Below are positions 44,810-54,307 of a stretch of DNA of 64,000 bases, in pieces (positions within the stretch are counted from its first letter, which is position 1; every line of letters starts with the position of its first letter). The position numbers and the translations under genes are program-made. This DNA comes from Corynebacterium crudilactis (GTDB taxonomy: Bacteria > Actinomycetota > Actinomycetes > Mycobacteriales > Mycobacteriaceae): positions 323,358-387,357 of the forward strand of contig NZ_CP015622.1 of assembly GCF_001643015.1 (NCBI RefSeq), written 5' to 3'. Under the pieces are notes generated by a model. The model was given only the letters and a program-made list of their open reading frames with translations. It had not been told where the DNA came from and searched no databases.

Positions 44810-46237
44810 ATGATTATCACCGGACTCGCCGTCGGTGCTGTGCTCGGTATTGTGATGCAGCGAGGAAGGTTCTGTGTCACCGGCATGCTGCGTGATATCT
44901 TCCTGCAGCGTTCTTGGCGCACTTTCGTCGGTTTGTTAATTGTCATCGCTGTGCATGCCGTGGGTATTGCCGCACTGACTTCAGCCGGTGTCATCACCCC
45001 GACTTATGACAACTTCGCTCCGCTAGCAGTGATCGTCGGTGCCTTCATCTTCGGTTTCGGCATCATTCTTTCCGGTGGCTGTGCTTCTGGAACGTGGTAC
45101 CGCTCAGGTGAAGGACTGGTTGGCTCCTGGATCGCTCTGGCCACCTATGCACTGTCTACAGCAGCGATGAAGACCGGCATCCTCAGCGGTTTCACTGCAG
45201 CGATGAGCTCTTGGGAGACAGAACTAACTACACTGCCAGCACTTTTCGGAGTGTCCGTCTGGTGGTTCGTAGTTCCTTTCGCAGCTCTAACTGCTTACCT
45301 CACCCGTCACTTCATGATCAAGGAATCTAAGCGTCCAAAGATCGCCCGACTTGGTAACCAGCCAGCGTGGAAGCGTCCTTTGCATGTCTATACCGCCGGT
45401 GCTCTCATTGGTCTGATCGGTGTTATCGCTTGGCCACTATCTGCAGCTGCTGGACGCAACTCCGGCCTGGGTATCACCACCCCAACCGCACACACCTTGC
45501 AGTACATCACCACCGGTGATGAAAGCTACCTCAACTGGGGTGTCATGCTGGTCCTGGGTATCCTCGCAGGCTCCTTCATCGCGGCGAAGGCCACCGGAGA
45601 ATTCCGTATCCGCGTTGCTGATGCCACCACTTCAGTCCGCGCAGTAGCTGGCGGCACCATGATGGGTGTAGGCGCTTCCCTTGCAGGTGGCTGCACCGTG
45701 GGCAACGGCATGGTCCAGACCAGCCTGTTCAGCTTCCAGGGATGGATCGCCCTGCTGTTCATCGCAATCGGCGTTGGCGTAGCAGCCAAGATCTTCCTCA
45801 AGCCTGCGGCCGTGGCCAAGAAAACCAATGCACAAGAAGGTACCTACAGCACCGAACAGAGCATTGCTAACGAGTCCGTGACTTCCGCTGAAGACCGCGT
45901 CCTGCCTGTGACAACATCCCAGGCGCCAGTATCTCTTGGTGGCGTAAAGGTAGCTACCGGACTAGTAAGCCTCAAACCAGCAGTCAGCGAGAAGCTGCGC
46001 GATCTCGGCGATGGCTACTACGCCTTAGATTCCCTTGGCGCAGTCTGCCCATTCCCACTCATTGAAGCCAAGGATGTAATCAAGACCTTGGATTCCGGCG
46101 AGCATCTTGTCATCGACTTCGACTGCACCCAAGCCACTGATGCCATCCCACAGTGGTGTGCCACCGACGGCCATGAAGTTACCGATTTCAAGGAAACCGG
46201 AGATGCCTCCTGGCAGATCACAGTGAAGAAGGGCTAG
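44810..46237 (+). CDS. tsuA: YeeE/YedE (TsuA) thiosulfate transporter fused to a TusA-like sulfur-carrier domain
   Basis: 475 residues. Residues 1-345 form a YeeE/YedE membrane domain of about nine helices with the sulfur-relay Cys motifs RFCVTG, GGCASGTW and GGCTVGNGM. A linker leads to a C-terminal TusA domain (about 400-475) with CPFPLIEAKD, whose Cys carries persulfide sulfur. Together it would import thiosulfate and pass sulfur directly to the carrier. A strong terminator follows. Stand-alone upstream promoter likely in 44616-44809, divergent from rmlB. Confidence 0.9.
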   Translation: MIITGLAVGAVLGIVMQRGRFCVTGMLRDIFLQRSWRTFVGLLIVIAVHAVGIAALTSAGVITPTYDNFAPLAVIVGAFIFGFGIILSGGCASGTWYRSGEGLVGSWIALATYALSTAAMKTGILSGFTAAMSSWETELTTLPALFGVSVWWFVVPFAALTAYLTRHFMIKESKRPKIARLGNQPAWKRPLHVYTAGALIGLIGVIAWPLSAAAGRNSGLGITTPTAHTLQYITTGDESYLNWGVMLVLGILAGSFIAAKATGEFRIRVADATTSVRAVAGGTMMGVGASLAGGCTVGNGMVQTSLFSFQGWIALLFIAIGVGVAAKIFLKPAAVAKKTNAQEGTYSTEQSIANESVTSAEDRVLPVTTSQAPVSLGGVKVATGLVSLKPAVSEKLRDLGDGYYALDSLGAVCPFPLIEAKDVIKTLDSGEHLVIDFDCTQATDAIPQWCATDGHEVTDFKETGDASWQITVKKG

Positions 46238-46254
46238 TAGTTCTTCATTCTTAG

Positions 46255-46293
46255 TTGGGGTGCACCTGTAAAAGGGTTGCACCCCAATTTTTT
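46255..46293 (+). terminator. Rho-independent terminator of tsuA
   Basis: TTGGGGTGCA pairs with TGCACCCCAA around a 13-nt loop and is followed by six T. Confidence 0.9.
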
Positions 46294-46631
46294 GTGACTG
46301 TCTGGCTGGTGCCACAGACCTTCTGCCTGAGCCGTGAGAATCAAGAAAGCAGAGGTGAAGCTGTCATCCTGCAACGTTGCTTCGCACGCCTGCTGAAGAC
46401 AGTAGCTATTGATAAAACCAGCAACTCGTTCGACGCGTTCTGAACCAAGAATTTCTTCCAAATCCTCAGATTCATTTTCTACGCGTGCAACTGAAATGAA
46501 AGTTACTGGGGCAGTGTTGCGATGCCAATCAAAGCAAGGGTTTTATTAGCTTTGTGGGATAGTTTCAGGCTGGATGAAAAACTTGACATTTGTGCAGGTC
46601 AAGGAACTATCGGTTTTCGCTTTAGTATTTT
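46294..46631. other. Intergenic region without visible genes
   Basis: 338 AT-rich bases between the tsuA terminator and the DUF4230 gene. Short ORFs lack ribosome sites and family resemblance. I see no repeat, RNA or regulatory signature. Confidence 0.5.
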
Positions 46632-47273
46632 CTACTCAAACTCGAAATCGAGCTCAATTTTGGTGTCATCGTATAGTTCTTCATCAAGTTTTTCGGTGAA
46701 TTCGTTTAGTAGATCGTTGTAGAAATTAGCTGCTTGATCTTCCAGTATTTCTCGGTTGGTATCTATTTGTGCAATGAAGTTTTCAGGGCTCATGATCTCG
46801 GTAACTACCGCCGCGGTATCAATATCTTCAGTACTGAAACTGATCCAACCAGCATCTTCGGCTAAAGTTTTGAACTTTAGATCGTCATATCCGATGAAGA
46901 TAAACTCGGGGATAGTGATGGAAAATCGGTTGTCACCTGAGGATTTGATTTCAACATCTGAGGCATCAATTCCAAGTTTTCCGGTGTAGCCGTATTGGAT
47001 GTGCACAGTTTTTTGCGTGCCAGGAATTCTTTTACCACGAATCGTGCGTTCAATGCTTTCTTCATGGATTCCAATAGCTCCGGCGCTTAAAAGTACAATT
47101 TCTTCTTCGCGCTGAAGAGCTTTGATGACCATGGTGTTATTGACAGTTGTTCGGGTTGAAGACGACGCCTCTTCATCGCTTTGTGAGTTAACCATCAGCA
47201 CAATTAGGCCAGTTATTAGACCAATCAATGCGACTAGCGCGAAGAGCATGAAGAATAGCCTGTTTCGAAGCAT
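46632..47273 (-). CDS. DUF4230-like membrane-anchored protein
   Basis: 213 residues with an N-terminal signal anchor (LFFMLFALVALIGLITGLIVL) and a soluble extracytoplasmic domain in which VHIQYGYTGKLGID and an acidic C-terminus (EELYDDTKIELDFEFE) resemble DUF4230 proteins. The function of that family is unknown. The base composition is lower in GC than the neighbouring metabolic genes. It stands alone, with 202 bp upstream. Confidence 0.6.
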   Translation of the reverse strand: MLRNRLFFMLFALVALIGLITGLIVLMVNSQSDEEASSSTRTTVNNTMVIKALQREEEIVLLSAGAIGIHEESIERTIRGKRIPGTQKTVHIQYGYTGKLGIDASDVEIKSSGDNRFSITIPEFIFIGYDDLKFKTLAEDAGWISFSTEDIDTAAVVTEIMSPENFIAQIDTNREILEDQAANFYNDLLNEFTEKLDEELYDDTKIELDFEFE

Positions 47274-47475
47274 TTGTTATTGCTTTCTTTGAATGGGGAG
47301 GGCATTCAGGCTTCCGCGTTCTTCTTGCTGTGAAATTGCAGTGGGTGTGTGGAAACTTAATGCGACGATGTGAGGAATAGTAGCAACTTATATAACAAAG
47401 TAAAAACTGAATCACTACGGTATTCACAGGAAATTTTAATCCTCTAAAGAGTCAGGATTCCTGAACCAACCCAAA

Positions 47476-48762
47476 TTAAACCCCAACCAAAGCCCGTTCC
47501 CTACGTGCCCCACCAATAAACGCACCCATGTGCACAATCAAGCCACACAGCGGTCCAACAATGAGCGCGAGACCTGCAGCGACACCTAGATCGAATGGTC
47601 CGAGAAGGAATCCCACGGCAACGACAGTGGCAACAACCCAGCCGCCGAGGTAGATTCCGTGGCGTTCAAAAGCAATCGCAGCGCAACCAGAGATCATGAG
47701 TGAAGCAGTAGTGGTTGCTCCCAAAGTAAGTAATGCCAATAGCCAGCCAGGAACTGCGAAGAGTTCTTTTTGGAGGACAACATCCAAGATCCATGGGCCA
47801 ACTAACCAAGCTAAACCGGCACCCACAATGCCGATGGCCCAGACAAGCGCTAAAGGCCCAGCCAGAGTTTTCAGGGGACCGGAAGTGCCTTTAACAAAGC
47901 GCACGATGATCGCGGATTGGAATTGCTGGAGAGGCACCAGCAGGGGAGCGCGGGTCAAAATAACAGCGTAGGACACAGCTGCCATGGACACTCCGCCAGC
48001 GACAGCTGAAGGGTTCGCAAATTTCAGCAAGGTGGGGAAGCCGGTAATCAATACCGCCGTGGCACCAGATGCAGCCATTGCAAGCAACGCTTGGCGGATA
48101 AAAGTTCCACGTGGAACATCGGCAACTGAACCCAAAACGGAACGCACGGAACCAAAGCACATCACGATGACCAGCCACGATACCGAACCCACCACGGTGA
48201 TCACTAAGAATGCCAACAATTGATAACCCAGCAGCCACGCAATAACCGCCAATACCATGCGGATGCCGGTATCAAGTGAAATCAGCGCAGCGTATTCTTT
48301 CCACAACTGACAGCCGGATAAAATTCCAGAAATTGTTGCTTGGATCGCGTAGCTGGCAAGTCCAACCGCGAGGAGTGCAACGCCAAATCCTTGCAGACTA
48401 CTGAGCAGCTGCCCGATCCAAAAAGGCGCCGAAACGCCAAGCACTACGAGCATAACTGCGGCAACGCCAAAGCTAAACAGAAACGGCTTAAACGGCCGAA
48501 AACCACGAGAGCCAGAATCTCCAGCAACACCCGCAGCAGCAGAACCCGAAGACCTAGCAGCTCCTGCAGCCCCAGCAGTCACCGCACGAGTGGTCTCCTG
48601 CGTCAGGCCCGTTAACACACCGGTGCCAGCGAAGAAGAGCCCCCAATAGGCAGTGAACTCTTCCGTTAATATGCCAGATTCACCGAGCGCCCAGGCTGCG
48701 ATGATGATGACCACGAAGCCGGAGAGTCCAGCGATGATCGTGGCGAGGGTCAGGTATTTCAT
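47476..48762 (-). CDS. Polysaccharide-flippase-like multi-pass membrane protein
   Basis: 428 residues, 12 or more hydrophobic helices and an internal low-complexity Ala/Gly/Ser segment at about 65-85. The layout (paired helices, RAPLLVPLQQFQSAI) is that of the MOP/Wzx-type flippase superfamily, the class that flips lipid-linked sugars. No closer family is recognised. ATG 48762 overlaps the stop codon of the M1 peptidase (TAATG). It is the last gene of the operon with POP and M1 peptidase. Confidence 0.62.
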   Translation of the reverse strand: MKYLTLATIIAGLSGFVVIIIAAWALGESGILTEEFTAYWGLFFAGTGVLTGLTQETTRAVTAGAAGAARSSGSAAAGVAGDSGSRGFRPFKPFLFSFGVAAVMLVVLGVSAPFWIGQLLSSLQGFGVALLAVGLASYAIQATISGILSGCQLWKEYAALISLDTGIRMVLAVIAWLLGYQLLAFLVITVVGSVSWLVIVMCFGSVRSVLGSVADVPRGTFIRQALLAMAASGATAVLITGFPTLLKFANPSAVAGGVSMAAVSYAVILTRAPLLVPLQQFQSAIIVRFVKGTSGPLKTLAGPLALVWAIGIVGAGLAWLVGPWILDVVLQKELFAVPGWLLALLTLGATTTASLMISGCAAIAFERHGIYLGGWVVATVVAVGFLLGPFDLGVAAGLALIVGPLCGLIVHMGAFIGGARRERALVGV

Positions 48763-50249
48763 TAACGGAGGAACTCCGGGCGCCAAGGCCACCTTGGCTT
48801 TTCGACGCCCCCACCCAGCTGGGCAGGCTCAGTGACCTCAGGGGTCTCTACCGAAACCTCAGAAACCTTAGAATCACCAGAACCAGGGAACTCCGGCAAC
48901 ACGAGTTCTTTTAGCCAAGAATTCCACACAGCATCCAAAGCAGCGTGGTCTTTAGATACTTCGTAGAGGTGGCGTTTGAGGTCGCGTGGTTCGACGAGGG
49001 CATGGCGGCCTTCGGAAACGTATGCCTGAACAGCCTTAAAGAACGCGGCATCACCAAGCAGTACCCGCAACGCGTGAACGGTCAGGGCGCCGCGTTTGTA
49101 CACGCGGTCATCAAACATATCCTTCGGGCCCGGGTTGGACAGCAGAATATCCTGGGGCAGCGCAGCGAGGCCTTGGTAGAATTCCCACGCGCTATCTGCA
49201 GCCGATTTAACACCAACAGATTCGAACCAGAGCCATTCGGCGTAGCAGGCGAAGCCTTCGTTGAGCCAGATGTCGTTCCATTGGGCAAGACCCAGGGAGT
49301 TTCCGAACCATTGGTGGGAGAGTTCGTGGGCGATCAATCGTTCCCAGGTTCCTTGACCAGTGGCGTGGTTGGCGCCGAAGCTGGAGAGGCCATGAGCTTC
49401 GAGTGGGATTTCGAGTTCGTCTTCGGTGATGACTACGCGGTAGGTGCTAAAAGGGTAGGGGCCGAAGTATTTTTCATAGGCGTCGAGCATATCGACTTGT
49501 TTGGAGAAGTCCTGCAGGATCCGTCCACGCAGCTCGAACTGTCCAGCTGGCACATACGCATCTACGGAAACCCCAGATGCAGACACTCCCAATGGCACCG
49601 TGTCGTAATCTCCCACGTGCACGGCTGCGAGATAGGTGGCCATGCGTTCGCGGGATTGGTAGTGCCAGGTGGTCATGCTTCCGCTGACCTGTTTGGATTT
49701 TAAGTCTCCGGTGATTACTGCAACGTATCCATTGTCGGTGTGGAAGTGGACGTCGAAAAGCGCCTTCTCGTCGGGCGTGTCGTCGCAGGGGAACCAGCTC
49801 GGCGCGCCGCTGGGTTGGGAGGCGACGAGGGCGCCGTTGTTGAGTTCTTCCCAGCCGATCATGCCCCATTCGCTGCGCACTGGGCGCGGGTTGCCGCGGT
49901 AGCGGATGACCAGCGAGAATTCCTGGTCGACGGGGACTTGGTTGCGGAAGGTGACGCGCAGTTTGCGGTCGGTGTGGCGGAAGCGCGCGACTTGGATGCG
50001 GGTGCCGGCGGTGCCGATGGCGGTGACTTTTTCCACGCGCAGGCTACCTGCCAGGTCGAGGGTGAGGAAGTCGAGTGGCTGGTAGTTGTCCATCTGCAGC
50101 GTTGCGGTGCCCATGAGCAGGTTGGGTGCTACGCGGTAGGTGAGATCAAGGTTGTAGCTTCTGATGTGGAAGCCTAAGTTGAAATCGATTCCCGTGTAAG
50201 AATCGCGTGTACCAGGGACTGGGGTGGAGCGCATCCTTCGCATAATCAT
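48762..50249 (-). CDS. M1-family zinc aminopeptidase
   Basis: 495 residues. Zinc-site HELSHQWFGN (HExxH) and NEGFACYAEWLWFE (third ligand Glu) near residues 305-335. The exopeptidase GAMEN motif of classical PepN is replaced by LEAHGLSSF, as in many short actinobacterial M1 members. There is no signal peptide. The C-terminal ~45 residues are an acidic Pro/Val/Glu-rich tail ending WPWRPEFLR. It starts by ATGA overlap with the upstream oligopeptidase gene, so the two peptidases are coupled, presumably in cytosolic peptide turnover. Confidence 0.88.
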   Translation of the reverse strand: MIMRRMRSTPVPGTRDSYTGIDFNLGFHIRSYNLDLTYRVAPNLLMGTATLQMDNYQPLDFLTLDLAGSLRVEKVTAIGTAGTRIQVARFRHTDRKLRVTFRNQVPVDQEFSLVIRYRGNPRPVRSEWGMIGWEELNNGALVASQPSGAPSWFPCDDTPDEKALFDVHFHTDNGYVAVITGDLKSKQVSGSMTTWHYQSRERMATYLAAVHVGDYDTVPLGVSASGVSVDAYVPAGQFELRGRILQDFSKQVDMLDAYEKYFGPYPFSTYRVVITEDELEIPLEAHGLSSFGANHATGQGTWERLIAHELSHQWFGNSLGLAQWNDIWLNEGFACYAEWLWFESVGVKSAADSAWEFYQGLAALPQDILLSNPGPKDMFDDRVYKRGALTVHALRVLLGDAAFFKAVQAYVSEGRHALVEPRDLKRHLYEVSKDHAALDAVWNSWLKELVLPEFPGSGDSKVSEVSVETPEVTEPAQLGGGVEKPRWPWRPEFLR

Positions 50250-52264
50250 AGATACCAAATGCTACCTTGCTGTTCTAAAGTCTTCTCGATCCAGGTGTAA
50301 ATCAGCGATTCCATGAATGCGGATTGCTTGTTGTCGGCGGCACCGGCATGCCCGCCTTCGGTGTTTTCGTAATAATCCACGGCCTGCCCGGCATCAAGCA
50401 AAGCTTGCGCAAAAAGGCGCGCGTGCGCGGGGTGGACGCGATCATCGCGGGTTGAGGTGGTTACCAATGCAGGCGGATAAACCTGCTTATCGACGCCCAC
50501 CACCTTCTGCACCGGCGAGTACTGCTCAATCACCGCCCGTTCCTCGGCAACATCAGGGTTGCCGTATTCCGCCATCCACGAAGCGCCTGCTGACCAGGTG
50601 TGATAACGCAACATATCCGCCAACGGCACCTGGACTACTGCTGCTCCAAAAGCTTCTGGGTACTGAGTCAACGCACCACTGGTGAGCAAACCACCGTTGG
50701 ATCCACCGCGAATCGCGATCTGTTGCGGGGTTGCGTAACCGCGCTCCACAAGATCTGCCAGCACTGCGTGGTGATCCTCCCACACCTTCATGCGGTTCAA
50801 CTTAGTTGCCTGTGAATGCCATTCCGGACCGAATTCACCGCCGCCACGCAAATTAGCTTCGACAAAGAAGTAACCCTTTTCCAACCACGCGATGCCACGC
50901 GTAGGGGAGTGGCTTGGAGTAAGTGAAACCTCGAAACCACCGTAGGCGTGGACCAAAGTTTTCCGGGGCTCTGCTGTAGAGAAGGTTCCGGTGATGAAAT
51001 ACGGAATCTTCGTACCATCCGCAGAAGTGGCCCAATGCTGACGAGTTTCCTGCCCCGCATTGTCAAATTGCAAGGGCGCACGCTTTACCGAAGACAACGC
51101 CCCCGGAAGCTCAGCCCGCAGCAACGTTGGTGCTTCCGTGAAACTTGCCGCCTGCACCCAAATTTCATCGCCATCCAGTGCAGAGGTAGCAACCACATGC
51201 GCGGTGACATGGTCGGGGAGTTCCATATGCGTCGGCGCAGCAACCGGATCAGTCAGCGGTACCGTGAGGATTTCCGTAGACACATTATTTAATAAGGTAA
51301 GCACCAAAAAATTCTTCGTGGTGGCAAGCCCCTGCAAAGAAGTAGCCGCAGTCGGAGTAAATACTGCAGCAAAATCACGCGCACCAGCCAAGAAATCATC
51401 CAACAGCAGCACACCCAAACCACCAGCCGGAATACCCGCAAAATCAGTACGCGGATTCACAAACAACCACTGACGCTGCACAATCACATCGCAATCAGTC
51501 GGCACCTCCAACAACACCAAACCATCAGCTGTATCCAAGTACGTCTCTGAGTTATAAAAATCCACCGAACGAGAAGCAAAAATACGCTCAAACCCAGGCG
51601 TCGAATCCCGCCACGCATGCGTCGCCACATCTTGAAGCGAGCCCTCAAAAAACACCTCCGCCTGCTCAATCGGCGTGCCACGCTTCCACTTCAACGCGCG
51701 CGCCGGGTAGCCGGAATCCGTCAGGGAACCTTCACCGGTATCCGTGCCGACCAACAAGGTATCCACATCAATCCAGGTGACATTCGATTTCGCCTCAGGC
51801 AATGCAAACGCGCCAGCTCCTACGAATTCCCGCGCGACCAGATCAAATTCCCTAATCACCGTGGCATCGGCACCACCGCGCGATAATTTAATCAGCGCTA
51901 AATCTCGTTGTGGCGAGCGCACAACCGCGCCCTTCCACACCCAGTTTTCATCCTCTAATTCCGCCAATGCATCCACATCAATGAGCACATCCCACTTCGG
52001 CTGCTCCGATTGATAAGACTCAAAAGTGGTCGTGCGCCACACACCACGCGGATGCTCGGCATCACGCCAAAAATTATACAACTTCTCCCCGCGCCTGCTC
52101 ACATAAGCAATGCGATCATCGGTGTCCAACGCAGCCAGCAGCCGCGCTTTCAGCTTGTCTTTGCTTGAGCTTTTTAGCTTTTCGACGCTTTCCCCCGACC
52201 ACTTCTCCGCCCACGCGAGCGCTTCCGGGGTGTCGATATTTTCAAGAAAAGAATAATCAGTCAT
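50246..52264 (-). CDS. Prolyl oligopeptidase (S9A family)
   Basis: 672 residues: a seven-blade propeller region (about 70-390) and an alpha/beta-hydrolase catalytic domain with Ser in RGGSNGGLL, Asp in TSTRDDRVHPAHA and His in EGGHAGAAD. It cleaves short Pro-containing peptides. The start ATG 52264 has no Shine-Dalgarno box but TTAACT lies just upstream, so a leaderless transcript is possible; an 18-codon extension is rejected. First gene of the POP-M1-flippase operon. Confidence 0.9.
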   Translation of the reverse strand: MTDYSFLENIDTPEALAWAEKWSGESVEKLKSSSKDKLKARLLAALDTDDRIAYVSRRGEKLYNFWRDAEHPRGVWRTTTFESYQSEQPKWDVLIDVDALAELEDENWVWKGAVVRSPQRDLALIKLSRGGADATVIREFDLVAREFVGAGAFALPEAKSNVTWIDVDTLLVGTDTGEGSLTDSGYPARALKWKRGTPIEQAEVFFEGSLQDVATHAWRDSTPGFERIFASRSVDFYNSETYLDTADGLVLLEVPTDCDVIVQRQWLFVNPRTDFAGIPAGGLGVLLLDDFLAGARDFAAVFTPTAATSLQGLATTKNFLVLTLLNNVSTEILTVPLTDPVAAPTHMELPDHVTAHVVATSALDGDEIWVQAASFTEAPTLLRAELPGALSSVKRAPLQFDNAGQETRQHWATSADGTKIPYFITGTFSTAEPRKTLVHAYGGFEVSLTPSHSPTRGIAWLEKGYFFVEANLRGGGEFGPEWHSQATKLNRMKVWEDHHAVLADLVERGYATPQQIAIRGGSNGGLLTSGALTQYPEAFGAAVVQVPLADMLRYHTWSAGASWMAEYGNPDVAEERAVIEQYSPVQKVVGVDKQVYPPALVTTSTRDDRVHPAHARLFAQALLDAGQAVDYYENTEGGHAGAADNKQSAFMESLIYTWIEKTLEQQGSIWYL

Positions 52265-52374
52265 GTAGTTAAGACTAGTGATGTGTCTGGAGTGAGGTAT
52301 GTGCACGTGTGTTTGCACCTGTGTTTATTAGCCCTGGTGGCTGGAAGTGGTTGTGAGATGTGGCGGGCTAATTA

Positions 52375-52851
52375 CTAAAAGATAAACACCATGGCGGTGT
52401 AGTAATTTTCACCATCGGTATCCACAAGAGCTGAAAATTGTGCAGGTTCTGACGAAGCGCTGTTTTCTACACCTTGGAGCATTGATTGGGCCTGAGCGAT
52501 CTCAAAGTCAATGTTCTCTGTAGGAAATACTGAAACCGAAATGCTTGTGGAATCATAATCTTCGTTATAAGACATTCCTTCAAACAGCGGAAGTTCATCA
52601 TTCATGGCACGGTCAAGATGGTCCTTGGCGATACCTTCCACTTCTGCAGTGGCGGTCATACCACCTTGGGTCATGAGTTCGTTGAGCAGATTTTCAAGGT
52701 GAGTTGCTTTGGCATCTTTAGCCGGCGGAGCTTCAGTTTCGCTCGAACTTGAACTGGAGACAAAACTTGATTGAGCTTGAGTGGCGCTAGCCGGGAATAG
52801 CAGAACACTTGTAACCGCTATGGCCAGGGATTTATATAAAAGTTTCTGCAC
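52375..52851 (-). CDS. Secreted small protein of unknown function
   Basis: 158 residues with a Sec signal peptide (KLLYKSLAIAVTSVLLFPASATQA), a Ser-rich and then helical segment (HLENLLNELMTQGG) and a short acidic C-terminal domain ending ENYYTAMVFIF. The length, helical start and final beta-strand faintly recall a degenerate CAP domain like that at 61303-61791, but the His/Glu residues are missing. I would not assign a function. Confidence 0.6.
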   Translation of the reverse strand: MQKLLYKSLAIAVTSVLLFPASATQAQSSFVSSSSSSETEAPPAKDAKATHLENLLNELMTQGGMTATAEVEGIAKDHLDRAMNDELPLFEGMSYNEDYDSTSISVSVFPTENIDFEIAQAQSMLQGVENSASSEPAQFSALVDTDGENYYTAMVFIF

Positions 52852-53134
52852 AGGTAGAGGGTAGCTTACTGCAGTGACAGATGGGCGGTTTAGAAAGTCT
52901 ATGAATTTTTCATATCTCTTTCATATTTATTCGACTGCTACTATTTGGATCTAACGAGGCGTTGAATTCAAACTAATTAATTAAGAAAACAAGTTTGAAA
53001 ATAAAATCCGATAAAATACATAAATCAACTAATTTGCGAGTTTCCTTGTATATACAGGGATGGTTCTTAGTGAGTTTGAATTTTGTAAAATGGTTGAGAT
53101 CCATGCAAGAGCAGGGAAGCTAAATGCGGAACAT
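52852..53134. other. AT-rich upstream part of the large CRISPR leader
   Basis: About 280 bases of very AT-rich sequence without a gene precede the conserved leader motifs of the large array. It must contain the array promoter and possibly that of the secreted protein gene at 52851. Confidence 0.5.
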
Positions 53135-53185
53135 AAAGTGATTAAAAACCTTAGTCAGTGAATTGTTATGAGCTGGTAAATTAGT
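53135..53185 (+). promoter_or_regulatory. Leader-proximal segment of the large CRISPR array
   Basis: AAAGTGAT at 53135-53142, 29 nt of unrelated sequence, then GCTGGTAAATTAGT (53172-53185) directly against the first repeat. The same arrangement on the opposite strand flanks the small array. Confidence 0.78.
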
Positions 53186-54234
53186 GTTTTCCCCGCATGG
53201 GCGGGGATGGTCCCTCACCACCTGCAAAATCGCCATTCCTGATCTTGTTTTCCCCGCATGGGCGGGGATGGTCCGGCTGGTTTGGTAGGGGTTGTGAGTG
53301 GCCCTGTGTTTTCCCCGCATGGGCGGGGATGGTCCAAGGACGGAGCTCTACCAACTGAGCTACACACGGTTTTCCCCGCATTGGCGGGGATGGTCCCCAG
53401 CATCGACGCTAAAACCTGGGATTCAGAGGGTTTTCCCCGCATGGGCGGGGATGGTCCCACACCTTCAGGTTTCGACGCCAACCACCCCTGGTTTTCCCCG
53501 CACCCGCGGGGATGGTCCGCGGCCGGTAGCTCCCACCGCGCAGTAGTCGCAGTTTTCCCCGCACCCGCGGGGATGGTCCGATACGCATCCTGCGGAGTGG
53601 GCGATGAATCAGCGTTTTCCCCGCACCCGCGGGGATGATCCGCAAATCGTACTCAACCGCTAGACGAAAATCATGTTTTCCCCGCACCCGCGGGGATGGT
53701 CCCACCCTGACCTGCAAGAATATTCCGCACACCCTGTTTTCCCCGCACCCGCGGGGATGGTCCGTGTTTGGGTTGACACGCTTTTTGCAATGTTTGTTTT
53801 CCCCGCACCCGCGGGGATGGTCCCTCACTGCGTGACGCGTCGAAAATCTTGCGAGCGTTTTCCCCGCACCCGCGGGGATGGTCCACATTATGGCTCCTAC
53901 GGGTTCAGGGTGAATGAGTTTTCCCCGCACCCGCGGGGATGGTCCCACGGGATCAATGCCCATCAGAACGGCATACGGGTTTTCCCGCACCCGCGGGGAT
54001 GGTCCGACGCGGGACTTGCGGGCGCTCCAGGAGCTGCTTGTTTTCCCCGCACCCGCGGGGATGGTCCCGACTGACTCAAATTCAGCAGTCTTGGTGGCAG
54101 TGTTTTCCCCGCACCCGCGGGGATGGTCCCAGATTGGGGCGAATATTGCGTTTATGCCAGCCCGTTTTCCCCGCACCCGCGGGGATGGCCGGAAAATCCG
54201 CGCCTAGTTTTCTCGCACCTGCGGGGATGATCTC
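53186..54234 (+). CRISPR. Large type I-E-like CRISPR array (18 repeats, 17 spacers)
   Basis: Repeats of 28 nt (29 if the next, variable base is counted) begin at 53186, 53247, 53308, 53369, 53430, 53491, 53552, 53614, 53675, 53736, 53796, 53857, 53918, 53979, 54040, 54102, 54164 and 54207. Spacers are 32-34 nt, except the last (54192-54206), which is only 15 nt. The repeat starts GTTTTCCCCGC and ends GCGGGGATGGTCC. Stem CCCCGC/GCGGGG encloses loop ATGG in repeats 1-5 (ATTG in repeat 4) and ACCC in repeats 6-17 (ACCT in the degenerate repeat 18). Repeat 14 lacks one C; repeats 17 and 18 are degenerate, marking the leader-distal end. No cas genes are present in the window. Confidence 0.98.
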
Positions 54235-54307
54235 AAATATGGTTGCTCCCATAGCAAGCACGCTCTTTGGCAAAATGTGGATCCTTATTTCGACAGTGAC
54301 ATGCTAC

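Noticed and set aside
46255..46443. Short plus-strand ORF after tsuA
   Set aside because: Starts inside the terminator hairpin; no ribosome site.
53409..54176. Long minus-strand ORF across the CRISPR array with repeated GAGKT/GENT-type peptides
   Set aside because: Translation of CRISPR repeats; the period follows the 61-bp repeat unit.
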